DNA of 64,000 nucleotides from Streptomyces iakyrus (GCF_000717055.1 NZ_JNXI01000015.1:1-64000); one strand, 5' to 3'; shown: positions 51,021-59,875, numbered from the stretch's first letter. The notes: a model not told the origin generated them from the sequence alone. Made by a program: numbers and translations.

Positions 51021-52421
51021 ATGAGCACGCCGCCCCTCGCATCGGGCCCCGACGGCCCGCAGGCCCTGCGGCCCTTGCTCCGCACCGTGCTCGACGCGCT
51101 GGACACCGGCGCCCGGGCCCGCGGCGGGCCGCTGCCGACGGGCGGCCCGGAGCAGGTCACGGCGCGGCTGCGGGACGCCGTGGGGGACGTCCTCCCCGAC
51201 CGGGGCGACCCGCACGCCCTCCGTACCCTGGTCGACGTCTTCGCCCGGACCGCCGCCGACCCCGCCCACCCGCTGTGCGCCGCCCACCTCCACTGTCCCC
51301 CGCTCGCCGTGGCAACCGCAGCCGACCTCGCGGTCTCCGCCCTCAACCCCTCCCTGGACTCCTGGGACCAGGCCCCGGGAGCGTCGGAACTGGAGCGGCT
51401 CGTCACGGCGGCACTGGCCCGGGAGGTTTACGGAACCGGCACACCGGCGACCCCGGACTCCCTCGTCACCACCGGCGGCACCGAAGCCAACCAGCTCGCC
51501 CTGCTCCTCGCCCGGGAATCCCACGGCGCGACCGTCCGGCTCGTCTGCGGGGCCAACGCCCACCACTCCCTGCCCCGCGCCGCCTGGCTGCTCGGCCTGC
51601 CCCGGCCCGCCGTCGTACCCACCCCGCACGGCACGCTCGACCCCGACGCGCTCGACCGGGCCCTCACCGGCCTGGACGGGCCGCTGCTCGTCGCCGCCAC
51701 CGCCGGCACCACCGACGCCGGGCTCATCGACCCGCTGCCCGAGATCGCCGCCCGCTGCACGGCCCACAACGCCCGGCTGCACGTGGACGCCGCCTACGGC
51801 GCCGGGCTCCTCTTCAGCGACCGGCACCGCACCCGCCTCACCGGCCTCGACACCGCCGACACCGTCACCCTCGACCTGCACAAACTCGGCTGGCAACCCG
51901 TCGCCGCAGGCCTCCTCGCCGTCCGGGACAGCCGCGACCTCACCGCCCTGCGGCAAAGCGCCGACTACCTCAACGCCGACGACGACACCGAGGCCGGACT
52001 GCCCGACCTGCTCGGCCGGTCCCTCAGGACCACCCGCCGCCCCGACGTCCTCAAACTCGCCGTCACCCTCAAAACCCTCGGACGCAGCGGCCTCGGCGCG
52101 CTCGTCGACCAGGTCTGCGCCCACGCCCGCGAGTTCGCCGCCCTCGTCGACGCCCACCCCGGCTTCGACCTGCACGCCCCGCCCGCCATCAGCACCGTGC
52201 TGTTCCGCCCCACCGGCGCCACCGACACCACCGTCGCCGCCGTACGCCGCGCGCTGCTCACCGACGGCTCCGCCGTCCTCGGCCGGGCCCGCCTCGACGG
52301 CCGGCTCTGGCTCAAGGCCACCCTCCTCAACCCCGCCACCGGGCCCGACGACCTGGCCGCCCTGCTGCACCTCGCGGCAGCGAGCCGAGCCACCCTCGTG
52401 GAAGGACACACCCCCCGATGA
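51021..52421 (+). CDS. PLP-dependent decarboxylase (DesA/lysine-diaminobutyrate type)
   Basis: 466-residue group II PLP decarboxylase of the kind that makes diamines for siderophores (DesA on lysine, or diaminobutyrate decarboxylase). Features: TTGGTEANQLALLLAR for PLP binding, GANAHHSLPRAAWLLGL with the His stacking on PLP, AATAGTTDAGLIDPL, LHVDAAYGAG and the Schiff-base Lys in DTVTLDLHKLGWQP. Length is close to DesA. The ATG is preceded by a strong GGAGGT. Its stop overlaps the hydroxylase ATG. The true substrate (lysine, ornithine or diaminobutyrate) is not decidable here. No NIS synthetase is nearby. Confidence 0.87.
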   Translation: MSTPPLASGPDGPQALRPLLRTVLDALDTGARARGGPLPTGGPEQVTARLRDAVGDVLPDRGDPHALRTLVDVFARTAADPAHPLCAAHLHCPPLAVATAADLAVSALNPSLDSWDQAPGASELERLVTAALAREVYGTGTPATPDSLVTTGGTEANQLALLLARESHGATVRLVCGANAHHSLPRAAWLLGLPRPAVVPTPHGTLDPDALDRALTGLDGPLLVAATAGTTDAGLIDPLPEIAARCTAHNARLHVDAAYGAGLLFSDRHRTRLTGLDTADTVTLDLHKLGWQPVAAGLLAVRDSRDLTALRQSADYLNADDDTEAGLPDLLGRSLRTTRRPDVLKLAVTLKTLGRSGLGALVDQVCAHAREFAALVDAHPGFDLHAPPAISTVLFRPTGATDTTVAAVRRALLTDGSAVLGRARLDGRLWLKATLLNPATGPDDLAALLHLAAASRATLVEGHTPR

Positions 52422-53830
52422 ACCCCGCCCCGGCCCCCGAACCCGACGCCCCCCGCGACCTCGTCGGCATCGGCATCGGCCCCGCCAACCTCTCCCTCGC
52501 CGCCCTCGCCCACCCCCTCCGCGGCCTCGACACCGTCTTCTACGACCAGCACCCCGCCTTCGGCTGGCACCCCGGCCTGCTCATCGAAGGCGCCACCATC
52601 CAGGTCCCCTTCCTCGCCGACCTGGTCTCCCTCACCGACCCCACCAGCCCCTGGACCTTCCTCAACTACCTCAGGTCCCGCGAACGGCTCTTCCCCTTCT
52701 ACTTCGCCGAGCGCTTCCACATCCAGCGCGCCGAGTACGACGCCTACTGCCGCTGGGTCAGCGAAAACCTCCCCGGACTCCACTTCGGCCACCAGATCGA
52801 CGCCGTCCGGTGGAACCCCGAACGCGACCTCTTCGAGGTCGACTTCACCCAGCTCGACACCGACGGAGAAGCCGAGGCCCTCGGCCGCACCAACGCGCGC
52901 AACGTCGTCCTCGGCATCGGCACCGAGCCCTACGTCCCCGACCCCCTCAAACCCCTCGTCGAGGCACCCGGCGTACCCGTCGTGCACGCCGCCGACTACC
53001 TCGACCACCGCGCAGCCCTCCTCGCCGCCGAACACGTCACCGTCGTCGGCATCGGACAGTCCGGCGCCGAGATCTTCCTCGACCTGCTCCGCAACAGGCC
53101 CGCCGGACGCGAGAAACTGCACTGGCTGGGCCGCACCGAGGCCTTCGCCCCCATGGAGTACTCCAAGCTCGGCCTGGAGCACTTCACCCCCGACCACACC
53201 CGCTACTTCCACGCCCTGCCCGAATCCACCCGCGACCGGCTCGTCGACAGCCAGTGGCAGCTGCACAAGGGCATCGACGCCGCCACCATCGCCGCCGTCC
53301 ACGACGAGCTCTACCGCCGCACCCTGCACGGCGGCTGGCCCGACGCCGTCCTCACCCCCGGCGTCCGCGTCCGCACCGCCGGCCGGGTCGCCACGACCAA
53401 AGTCGAACTGCACCTGGAACACACCCTCCAGGACAGCCGCTCCCGCCTCACCACCGACGCCGTCGTCCTGGCCACCGGCTACCGCGAACGCCCCCTCGAC
53501 CGGATCCTCGCCGGCCTCGACCCCTACATGCGCCGCGACAACCAGGAACGCCCCCGCATCGACGAGGACTACCGGCTCGTCCTCGACCCGTCCGTCACCG
53601 GCACCGTGTACGTCCAGAACGCCGAAACCCACACCCACGGCGTCGGCGCCCCCGACCTCGGACTCGCCGCCTGGCGCAGCGCGATCATCCTCAACACGCT
53701 GACGGGCGGGGAAGCCTACGCACTCCCCGCCCGCACCGCCTTCACCACCTTCGGCCTCACCCGGCGGGCTCACGTCCCGCCGCCCCGCGAGGCACCCGCA
53801 CTGACCCCGCTCGTCGACGACCGAAGGTGA
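52418..53830 (+). CDS. Lysine/ornithine/diamine N-monooxygenase
   Basis: 470-residue flavin N-hydroxylase of the siderophore class (IucD/SidA/DesB). The FAD site is GIGIGPANLSLAAL, FYDQHPAFGWHPGLL and QVPFLADLVSLTDPTSP are family signatures, the NADPH site is VVGIGQSGAEIFLDLL, and the conserved ATGY motif sits in VVLATGYRERP. Next to a decarboxylase, as in des loci, it likely hydroxylates the amine product (cadaverine or similar). The acyltransferase and NIS synthetase needed to finish a hydroxamate siderophore are absent from the window. ATG overlaps the upstream stop. Confidence 0.9.
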   Translation: MNPAPAPEPDAPRDLVGIGIGPANLSLAALAHPLRGLDTVFYDQHPAFGWHPGLLIEGATIQVPFLADLVSLTDPTSPWTFLNYLRSRERLFPFYFAERFHIQRAEYDAYCRWVSENLPGLHFGHQIDAVRWNPERDLFEVDFTQLDTDGEAEALGRTNARNVVLGIGTEPYVPDPLKPLVEAPGVPVVHAADYLDHRAALLAAEHVTVVGIGQSGAEIFLDLLRNRPAGREKLHWLGRTEAFAPMEYSKLGLEHFTPDHTRYFHALPESTRDRLVDSQWQLHKGIDAATIAAVHDELYRRTLHGGWPDAVLTPGVRVRTAGRVATTKVELHLEHTLQDSRSRLTTDAVVLATGYRERPLDRILAGLDPYMRRDNQERPRIDEDYRLVLDPSVTGTVYVQNAETHTHGVGAPDLGLAAWRSAIILNTLTGGEAYALPARTAFTTFGLTRRAHVPPPREAPALTPLVDDRR

Positions 53831-53843
53831 CGAAGCGCCTGCC

Positions 53844-55640
53844 TCAGAAGACGGGCGTGCCCTCCCGCGTGAGCTTCCAGTCCACCGCCGCGAAGGCGGC
53901 CGGGTCGATCGACCCCTTCGCCTTCACCCAGGCGATCATGGTGTTGCGGATCTCGTCCGAGTTCGACCACAGCAACGGGGCCGCGGCGACATGCGGGAAG
54001 TTCCCGCCGCCGTTGGCCCGGTAGTTGTTCACCGCGAACACGAACTTCGCGTCGTCGGCCAGCGGCTGCCCCCCGAACCGCACATTCGTCACCCGCGAAC
54101 CGGCCGGCTTCGCGATGTCGATCTCGTACGACAGGCCGCTCACCACGTCGTAGTTGTAGTCCGGCGTGCCGTTCGCGTTCGTCAGCTTCGCCGGATCCAC
54201 CGCGGCGCCCGGCGCGGTCTGCACGAAGTAGTTCGCCGAGTACTCCAGATACGCCTTCATCTGCGCGCCCGTCATCAGACGCGCCTCCAGCGTGTTCTCG
54301 AAGACGTACAGACCCGCCACGTCCCGGATCGTCACCTCACCGGCCGGGATCCGCGCACTGCGCGAGAAGCACGCCGCCTGCGACAGCACCGGCAACGCGG
54401 CGTGCTCCGTCCCCGCCAGCGCCTGCTTGACCGTGTCCGCCTGGATGTGGTTGATCAGATCGATGATCGGCACGTCCTTGTACGGCGCCTCGGCCGACGT
54501 CATCTCCGCCGCGTTGGTGCCGATGACCTGGTTGACGTACGCCACGACCTTCTCGTGCTCGTCCCCGAGCAGCTTCGTGATCTTCGGGTCCTCCTCCACG
54601 GTGTTGGAGTTCAGGACCTTCGCGCCGACCTTCTCGACCTTCCAGCAGCCCTTCTCCCAGACCAGCTCGAAGTCGAACAGCGTCAGGCGCTGCCCCCACT
54701 TCAGCGGCTCCGACAGCACGACCTTCTTGCCCGTCTTCTTGTTCGTGACGAAGTACTCGGGGATCTCCGTGTGCGCGTGCCCGACCAGGATCGCGTCGAT
54801 CCCCGGCACCTGCTCCGCCACCAGACCCGCCGCGTTCTCGATGTACGGCAGCTGGTCACCGTAGGACGACGTCCCCGACGAACCGCTGTGCGCCGACACG
54901 ATGACCACGTCCGCGCCCATCGACCGCAGCTTCGGCACCCACTTCGCCGCCTGCTCCTCCAGACCCGGGAACGTCATCTTGCCCTGCACGTTCGCCTTGT
55001 CCCAGATCGCGATGCCCGGGTTGGTCAGCCCCAGCACCGCCACCTTCACGTCCCGCCCGTGCGGCGTGCGCAGCCGGTGCATGCTGTACGGCGCGAACGC
55101 CGGCCGCAGCGTCTTCGCGTCCAGCGCGTTCGCCCCCAGCAGCGGGAAACGGCACTGCTGCTCGAACTTCCGCAGCACCGGAATGCCGTAGTTGAACTCG
55201 TGGTTGCCGAGAGCCGCCGCGTCGTAGCCCATGGCGTTCATCGCCTGCGCCATCGGGTGCACCGGGCCGCCCACGGCCGTGATCGGGTCGACCTTGGCGT
55301 AGTAGTACGACAGCTGCGTGCCCTGAATCGTGTCGCCCGCGTCGATGAGCAGCGTGTTGCGGCGGCCCTTCTCCTCGCGGACCCGGTTCACGAGCGTGGA
55401 GACCTTCGCCAGGCCCACGTCGTTGTGGTCCTTGTCGTCGAACTCCTTGTCCGTGAAGTAGTCCCAGTTGAAGACGTTGCCGTGCAGGTCCGTCGTCCCC
55501 AGCACGGTGAACGCGTACCGCTTGGCCCCGCGCTTCGCCTCGGCCGCCCGCGCACCCGGCGCCGAGACCGCACCGGCCAGCGCCACCCCCGCCCCGGTCA
55601 CGGCGGACTTCTCCAGGAACTTCCGGCGGTTCAACGGCAT
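53844..55640 (-). CDS. Tat-exported 5'-nucleotidase / metallophosphoesterase
   Basis: 598-residue secreted bifunctional-type phosphoesterase (UshA/CpdB family). A twin-arginine signal is present: NRRKFLEKSAVTGAGVALAG, with a cleavage site after GARA at about residue 33. The calcineurin-like metal motifs are TTDLHGNVFNW, IDAGDTIQGT, GNHEFNYG, and HAHTEIPEY. The C-terminal 5'-nucleotidase domain has the aromatic substrate-binding segment NYDVVSGLSYEID and NNYRANGGGNFP. It scavenges nucleosides and phosphate outside the cell. The ATG has a GGGAG site 7 bases upstream. A 13-base direct repeat lies in its promoter region. Confidence 0.93.
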   Translation of the reverse strand: MPLNRRKFLEKSAVTGAGVALAGAVSAPGARAAEAKRGAKRYAFTVLGTTDLHGNVFNWDYFTDKEFDDKDHNDVGLAKVSTLVNRVREEKGRRNTLLIDAGDTIQGTQLSYYYAKVDPITAVGGPVHPMAQAMNAMGYDAAALGNHEFNYGIPVLRKFEQQCRFPLLGANALDAKTLRPAFAPYSMHRLRTPHGRDVKVAVLGLTNPGIAIWDKANVQGKMTFPGLEEQAAKWVPKLRSMGADVVIVSAHSGSSGTSSYGDQLPYIENAAGLVAEQVPGIDAILVGHAHTEIPEYFVTNKKTGKKVVLSEPLKWGQRLTLFDFELVWEKGCWKVEKVGAKVLNSNTVEEDPKITKLLGDEHEKVVAYVNQVIGTNAAEMTSAEAPYKDVPIIDLINHIQADTVKQALAGTEHAALPVLSQAACFSRSARIPAGEVTIRDVAGLYVFENTLEARLMTGAQMKAYLEYSANYFVQTAPGAAVDPAKLTNANGTPDYNYDVVSGLSYEIDIAKPAGSRVTNVRFGGQPLADDAKFVFAVNNYRANGGGNFPHVAAAPLLWSNSDEIRNTMIAWVKAKGSIDPAAFAAVDWKLTREGTPVF

Positions 55641-55668
55641 GTCTGGCTCCCTGCGGAATCTGTGAACG

Positions 55669-55694
55669 ACGCGCGTAGATAACGCGCGTAGATT
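55669..55694. promoter_or_regulatory. 13-base tandem repeat in the nucleotidase promoter
   Basis: ACGCGCGTAGAT occurs at 55669 and 55682, a head-to-tail repeat of 13 bases, 29 bases upstream of the 5'-nucleotidase start. A possible GTTCAC Pho-type half-site lies adjacent on the minus strand at 55660-55665 region. The regulator is unproven. Confidence 0.35.
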
Positions 55695-55802
55695 CTGACC
55701 CGTCCATGACCGGCCGCAACAGACCCGGCAGGTTGCGATCTGATGACTCGGTCTTGAAGACTCCCGGCAGCCAAACAGCCCAGACATGACAGAGTGGGGC
55801 GT

Positions 55803-56513
55803 ATGACCGCGGCCACCCCAGACGCCTCCCAGCCCGCCGTCCCCTACGGCACACCCGAGGCCCCCCGCATCGCCGTCCGCGGCGAAGCCCGCCTCGAAGT
55901 CGACCCCGAGATCGCCCGCATCGGCATCACCGTCGCCGCCCGCGGCCGCGACCGCCGCTCCGCCCTCGACGACCTCACCCGCCGCAACGCCGGCGTCCTC
56001 GACCTCGTCAAGTCCTACGGCGACGCCGTCGAACGCCTGGAGACCGGCGCCTTCTCCATCACACCCGAACTCACCAAACACGGCCGAGGCGAACGCGTCC
56101 GCACCTACCACGGCAGCGTCCGCGTCACCGCCGAACTCACCGACTTCACCGCCCTCGGCGAACTGACCACCCGCCTCGCCGACCTCGACCTCACCCGCGT
56201 CGACGGCCCCTGGTGGGCCCTGCGCCCCGACTCACCCGCCCACCGCGAAGCCCGCAAGAAGGCCGTGCGCGAAGCCGTCCAGCGCGCCCGCGAATACGCC
56301 GACGCCCTCGGCACCACCCTCTCCGCCCTCGTCGAACTCGCCGACATCGGCGCCGAGAGCACCCCGCCGGCCTACCCCCAGGCCCCCGGCCGCATGCGCT
56401 CAGCCGCCTACGCCGCCGAGGACACCCCGGCACCCCTCGACCTCGAACCGCAGCGCCAGCGCGTCCACGCTCAGATCAACGCCCGCTTCACGATGGTGCC
56501 GCCGCAGCTGTAA
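55803..56513 (+). CDS. SIMPL-domain protein (DUF541)
   Basis: 236-residue protein with a SIMPL/DUF541 domain: IAVRGEARLEVDPEIARIGITV, then the repeated RYT-like central strands and PAHREARKKAVREAVQRAREYADALG, the helix typical of the family. Most SIMPL proteins are exported, but here no signal peptide is visible. Function is unknown; family members have been linked to oxidative stress and surface integrity. The ATG at 55803 is preceded only by AGAGTG 6 bases away, not a ribosome site. It precedes pyk by 177 bases and is divergent from the 5'-nucleotidase. Confidence 0.82.
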   Translation: MTAATPDASQPAVPYGTPEAPRIAVRGEARLEVDPEIARIGITVAARGRDRRSALDDLTRRNAGVLDLVKSYGDAVERLETGAFSITPELTKHGRGERVRTYHGSVRVTAELTDFTALGELTTRLADLDLTRVDGPWWALRPDSPAHREARKKAVREAVQRAREYADALGTTLSALVELADIGAESTPPAYPQAPGRMRSAAYAAEDTPAPLDLEPQRQRVHAQINARFTMVPPQL

Positions 56514-56678
56514 GCCCCCCGGGCAGGCCCCCTGGGCGGATATCCGAAAACATGAACGAATTCCTCCTAGGTGCTCATTGGAGCGCCCCACCGCACAATT
56601 CAACACTTGTCAATAACGCTTAACGCAAAGTCTGTTGGGCGGTCATGCCCGCCCCATTCCCTACCAGTCGGTAACTCA

Positions 56679-56684
56679 TAAGCT
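56679..56684 (+). promoter_or_regulatory. Candidate -10 for leaderless pyk
   Basis: TAAGCT ends 6 bases before the pyk ATG, in an unusually A/T-rich 100-base stretch; no ribosome site. Confidence 0.4.
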
Positions 56685-56690
56685 CGTCCC

Positions 56691-58112
56691 ATGCGCCGAG
56701 CCAAAATCGTCTGCACCCTAGGACCCGCCGCCGACTCGTACGACCAGATCAAAGCCCTGGTCGACGCCGGAATGGACGTAGCCCGCTTCAACCTCAGCCA
56801 CGGCAGCCACGCCGAACACGAGGAGCGCTACCACCGGGTCCGCAAAGCCGCAGACGAAACCGGCCGCAGCGTCGGCCTCCTCGCCGACCTTCAAGGCCCG
56901 AAAATCAGGCTCGGCCGCTTCACCGAAGGCCCCGTACTCCTTGAACGCGGCGACACCTTCACCATCACGGTCGAAGACGGCGTCGAAGGCGACGGCCAGA
57001 TCTGCGGCACCACCTATGCTGGCCTCGCCGACGACGTCACCCCCGGCGAACGCATCCTCATCGACGACGGCAAGGTCTGCCTCAAGGTGACCTCGGTGGA
57101 CGGCCCCAGGGTCCACACCACCGTCCTCGAAGGCGGCGTGATCTCCGACCACAAAGGCCTCAACCTCCCCGGCGTCGCCGTCTCCGTCCCCGCCCTCTCC
57201 AAAAAGGACGAAGACGACCTCCGCTGGGCCCTGCGCACCGGCTTCGACGTCATCGCCCTCTCCTTCGTCCGCACCGGCCGCGACATCCAGGACGTCCACC
57301 GCATCATGGACGAAGAAGGCCGCCGCCTCCCCGTCATCGCCAAAGTCGAAAAACCACAGGCCGTCGAAAACATCGACGACATCGTCGCCGCCTTCGACGG
57401 CATCATGGTCGCCCGCGGAGACCTCGGCGTCGAAATGCCCCTGGAGCAGGTGCCGATCGTCCAAAAGCGCGCCATCAAACTGGCCAAACGCAATGCCAAA
57501 CCGGTCATCGTCGCCACTCAGATGCTCGACTCGATGATCGACAACGCCCGCCCCACCCGCGCCGAAGCCTCCGACGTCGCCAACGCCGTCATCGACGGCA
57601 CCGACGCCGTGATGCTCTCCGGCGAAACGAGCGTCGGCAAACACCCGATCGAGACGGTCCGCACCATGGCCCGCATCGTCGAAGCGGCGGAAGAGGACAT
57701 CCTCGCGAAAGGCCTCCCGCGGCTGACGGAACGCAACAAGCCCCGCACCCAGGGCGGCGCGGTCGCCCGTGCGGCGGCGGAGATCGGCGACTTCCTCGGC
57801 GCGAAGTTCCTCGTCGCCTTCACCCAGTCGGGCGACACCGCCCGCCGCCTCTCCCGCTACCGCTCCCCGATCCCCCTCCTCGCCTTCACCCCCGACCAGG
57901 CCACCCGCTCACAACTCGCCCTCACCTGGGGCGTGGAGACCTATCTCGGCCCCTGCGTCGACTCCACCGACGCGATGGTCGACCAGGTCGACGAGCTCCT
58001 GCTGCGCTCCGGCCGCTGCGAGAGGGGCGACATGGTCGTCATCACGGCAGGCTCCCCACCCGGCGTCTCCGGCTCGACCAACATGGTCCGCGTCCACCAC
58101 ATCGCGGAGTAG
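56691..58112 (+). CDS. pyk: Pyruvate kinase
   Basis: 473-residue glycolytic enzyme converting PEP and ADP to pyruvate and ATP. The start RRAKIVCTLGPAADSYD, ARFNLSHGSH, DLQGPKIRLGRF, the catalytic IAKVEKPQAVENID and MVARGDLGVEMP, and ATQMLDSMI are all in place. The C-terminal effector-binding domain is complete. Streptomycetes carry two pyk genes; this resembles the copy upstream of the ANTAR regulator. Leaderless-looking start. It ends five bases from the convergent LAGLIDADG gene with no hairpin between. Confidence 0.97.
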   Translation: MRRAKIVCTLGPAADSYDQIKALVDAGMDVARFNLSHGSHAEHEERYHRVRKAADETGRSVGLLADLQGPKIRLGRFTEGPVLLERGDTFTITVEDGVEGDGQICGTTYAGLADDVTPGERILIDDGKVCLKVTSVDGPRVHTTVLEGGVISDHKGLNLPGVAVSVPALSKKDEDDLRWALRTGFDVIALSFVRTGRDIQDVHRIMDEEGRRLPVIAKVEKPQAVENIDDIVAAFDGIMVARGDLGVEMPLEQVPIVQKRAIKLAKRNAKPVIVATQMLDSMIDNARPTRAEASDVANAVIDGTDAVMLSGETSVGKHPIETVRTMARIVEAAEEDILAKGLPRLTERNKPRTQGGAVARAAAEIGDFLGAKFLVAFTQSGDTARRLSRYRSPIPLLAFTPDQATRSQLALTWGVETYLGPCVDSTDAMVDQVDELLLRSGRCERGDMVVITAGSPPGVSGSTNMVRVHHIAE

Positions 58113-58117
58113 CCACG

Positions 58118-58864
58118 TCAGTACTTGGGGCCGACGTGGGCGTCCATGAGAGCGACGGAGGCTTTGCGGGCGACGGAGATGTTGCGTGTGTTGGCCTTCT
58201 TCCATTCGACGCCCACCTGGTCGAGCGCCGCGGTGAAGAGGCGGATGATGTCGGCCGAGAGGTTGGTGAAGAAGTACCGTGGATACTCATAGCGCTTGCG
58301 CTCGCCGCCGACGATCCGGGTCGTCCAGTTGGTGATCCGGCAGCCGTCGGAGTGGATGAGCCCGCGGATGAACTCCCATGGGTGGGCGTCGACGATGGCT
58401 TGCTGCCAGGGTTCGAGGGCGATACGGCGTTCGTGTTTCACGCCAGGGCCATGCTGGGGGAAGAGGTGCGGCCAGTGCCTGCTGTAGCTGGTCACCGAGA
58501 CGTATCCCTGAGCCTGCGTGCGGGAGGCACACCCAGTCGGGTTGATGGCGCGCATCGCGCTTTCGCAGGCGTCGATCAGGCCGGGCCATGCGTTCGCGCA
58601 CGCGATCCTCAGGTAGTAGCCGGTGCCGCGCGGGCTGCTGCTGATGCAGCCATCGCCGAGATAGAGGCCCAGCAAGTATGCGTAGGCGGATTGATCGGAC
58701 GGTGGTCCGGGGTCTGGCTGCGCCATACGGGGGCGCGGTTCGAGGCGGCCCTGCCAGGAGCGGATCGCGGCCCGTGAGATTCCCGTTTCACGGCTCACCG
58801 AGTTCAGGCTGCGGCCCTGGGCCACCAGTGCGAGGGCTCGCTTGCGTGTGCTGACGTCGTACAT
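58118..58864 (-). CDS. HTH plus LAGLIDADG homing-endonuclease-like protein
   Basis: 248-residue protein. Residues 5-40 form a Tc3/IS630-like helix-turn-helix (ALVAQGRSLNSVSRETGISR, AAIRSWQ). Two LAGLIDADG-type motifs follow: AYLLGLYLGDGC with Asp71 and FIRGLIHSDGC with Asp173. This is a free-standing member of a family I remember as frequent in Streptomyces, often beside tRNA genes. No intein or intron is present in its neighbours, so it may be a domesticated regulator or a dormant homing enzyme. Its start lies 106 bases past the 3' end of the tRNA on the same strand. Confidence 0.8.
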   Translation of the reverse strand: MYDVSTRKRALALVAQGRSLNSVSRETGISRAAIRSWQGRLEPRPRMAQPDPGPPSDQSAYAYLLGLYLGDGCISSSPRGTGYYLRIACANAWPGLIDACESAMRAINPTGCASRTQAQGYVSVTSYSRHWPHLFPQHGPGVKHERRIALEPWQQAIVDAHPWEFIRGLIHSDGCRITNWTTRIVGGERKRYEYPRYFFTNLSADIIRLFTAALDQVGVEWKKANTRNISVARKASVALMDAHVGPKY

Positions 58865-58970
58865 GAGGCCACTGTGGGAGTGCCCTCAGGGCGACACGCA
58901 GCGAAAAGCGGATGTTCACGAGAACGTGGACATCCGCTTCGAATGGGTGACCTTGGAAAACAAGGAAAAG

Positions 58971-59045
58971 TGCCCCGGGTCGGACTCGAACCGACACTGT
59001 ATGGGTTTTGAATCCATTGCCTGCTGCCAATTGGGCTACCGGGGC
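58971..59045 (-). tRNA. tRNA, anticodon CAA (Leu by codon), class I shape
   Basis: 75 bases with a full cloverleaf: 7-bp acceptor (GCCCCGG with CCGGGGC), T arm GTCGG-TTCGAGT-CCGAC, and discriminator A. The anticodon loop reads TTCAAAA, giving CAA, which decodes UUG Leu. Real Leu tRNAs have a long variable arm; this one has only five bases (ACAGT). The A31-C39 pair in the anticodon stem is mismatched and the D arm (AATTGGCAGCA) looks like a Gln tRNA. CCA is not encoded. It may be charged unusually or be a derived tRNA. Confidence 0.85.
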
Positions 59046-59147
59046 CCGGTGAATCCAAGGTTGACCTCGACCCACTGCCTGACCACCATACCGCAGCTAG
59101 GTACGCTCTTGGGAGCAGTACCGGCCTGCCCCTACCAAGGAGCCCAC

Positions 59148-59804
59148 GTGAGTGCCCCCGAGTCGCCCCAGCCTGTTGACGTGCCTGAAGAGGACAAGTC
59201 GCACGTGCCTCCGATGACGACGCGGGTCGTCATCGCCGAGGACGAGGCGCTGATCCGGCTCGATCTCAAAGAGATGCTGGAGGAGGAGGGGTACACCGTC
59301 GTCGGTGAGGCCGGTGACGGTGAGCAGGCGGTGGAGCTGGCCCGGGAGCACCGGCCGGACCTCGTCATTCTCGACGTGAAGATGCCGAAGCTGGACGGTA
59401 TCTCCGCGGCGGAGAAGATCGCGGAGGAGAGCATCGCGCCGGTGCTGATGCTGACCGCGTTCTCGCAGCGCGATCTCGTGGAGCGCGCTCGGGACGCGGG
59501 TGCCATGGCGTATCTCGTGAAGCCGTTCAGCAAGACGGATGTCGTGCCGGCGATCGAGATGGCCGTTTCGCGGTTCACGGAGCTGAAGGAGCTGGAGAAG
59601 GAGGTCGCCGACCTCACGCTCCGGCTGGAGACGCGCAAGCTGGTGGACCGGGCGAAGTCGATCCTGCAGACGGAGTACGGGCTGTCGGAGCCGGCTGCTT
59701 TCCGGTGGATCCAGAAGACGTCGATGGATCGTCGGATGTCGATGCAGCAGGTGGCGGAGGCGGTCATTCAGGACGCCGACGAGAAGAAGGCCAACAAGGG
59801 CTGA
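59148..59804 (+). CDS. pdtaR: ANTAR-domain response regulator PdtaR
   Basis: 218-residue receiver plus ANTAR protein. Receiver residues: acidic pocket in VVIAEDEALIRLD, phosphoacceptor Asp in LVILDVKMPKLDG, Thr in VLMLTAFSQ and Lys in AYLVKPFSK. The ANTAR domain follows (LVDRAKSILQTEYGLSEPAAFRWIQK), which binds double-hairpin RNA to prevent termination. Homologous to PdtaR of mycobacteria, whose kinase PdtaS is unlinked here. GTG 59148 has AGGAG 5 bases upstream. The first 24 residues are an acidic Pro-rich leader. Confidence 0.94.
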   Translation: MSAPESPQPVDVPEEDKSHVPPMTTRVVIAEDEALIRLDLKEMLEEEGYTVVGEAGDGEQAVELAREHRPDLVILDVKMPKLDGISAAEKIAEESIAPVLMLTAFSQRDLVERARDAGAMAYLVKPFSKTDVVPAIEMAVSRFTELKELEKEVADLTLRLETRKLVDRAKSILQTEYGLSEPAAFRWIQKTSMDRRMSMQQVAEAVIQDADEKKANKG

Positions 59805-59817
59805 GAGCGAAGCGAGA

Positions 59818-59853
59818 GGCCCGCGTCCCTTCCCGACGGAAGGGACGCGGGCC
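59818..59853. terminator. Bidirectional terminator between pdtaR and livF
   Basis: A perfect 16-bp stem (GGCCCGCGTCCCTTCC and complement) with CGAC loop, 13 bases after pdtaR and 22 bases beyond the livF stop. Confidence 0.9.
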
Positions 59854-59875
59854 ACTTGGTGCAGTGGCCGGGACG

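Noticed and set aside
58118..58864. An insertion-sequence transposase, because of the IS630-like HTH
   Set aside because: No DDE catalytic triad, terminal inverted repeats or target duplication seen; LAGLIDADG motifs fit better.
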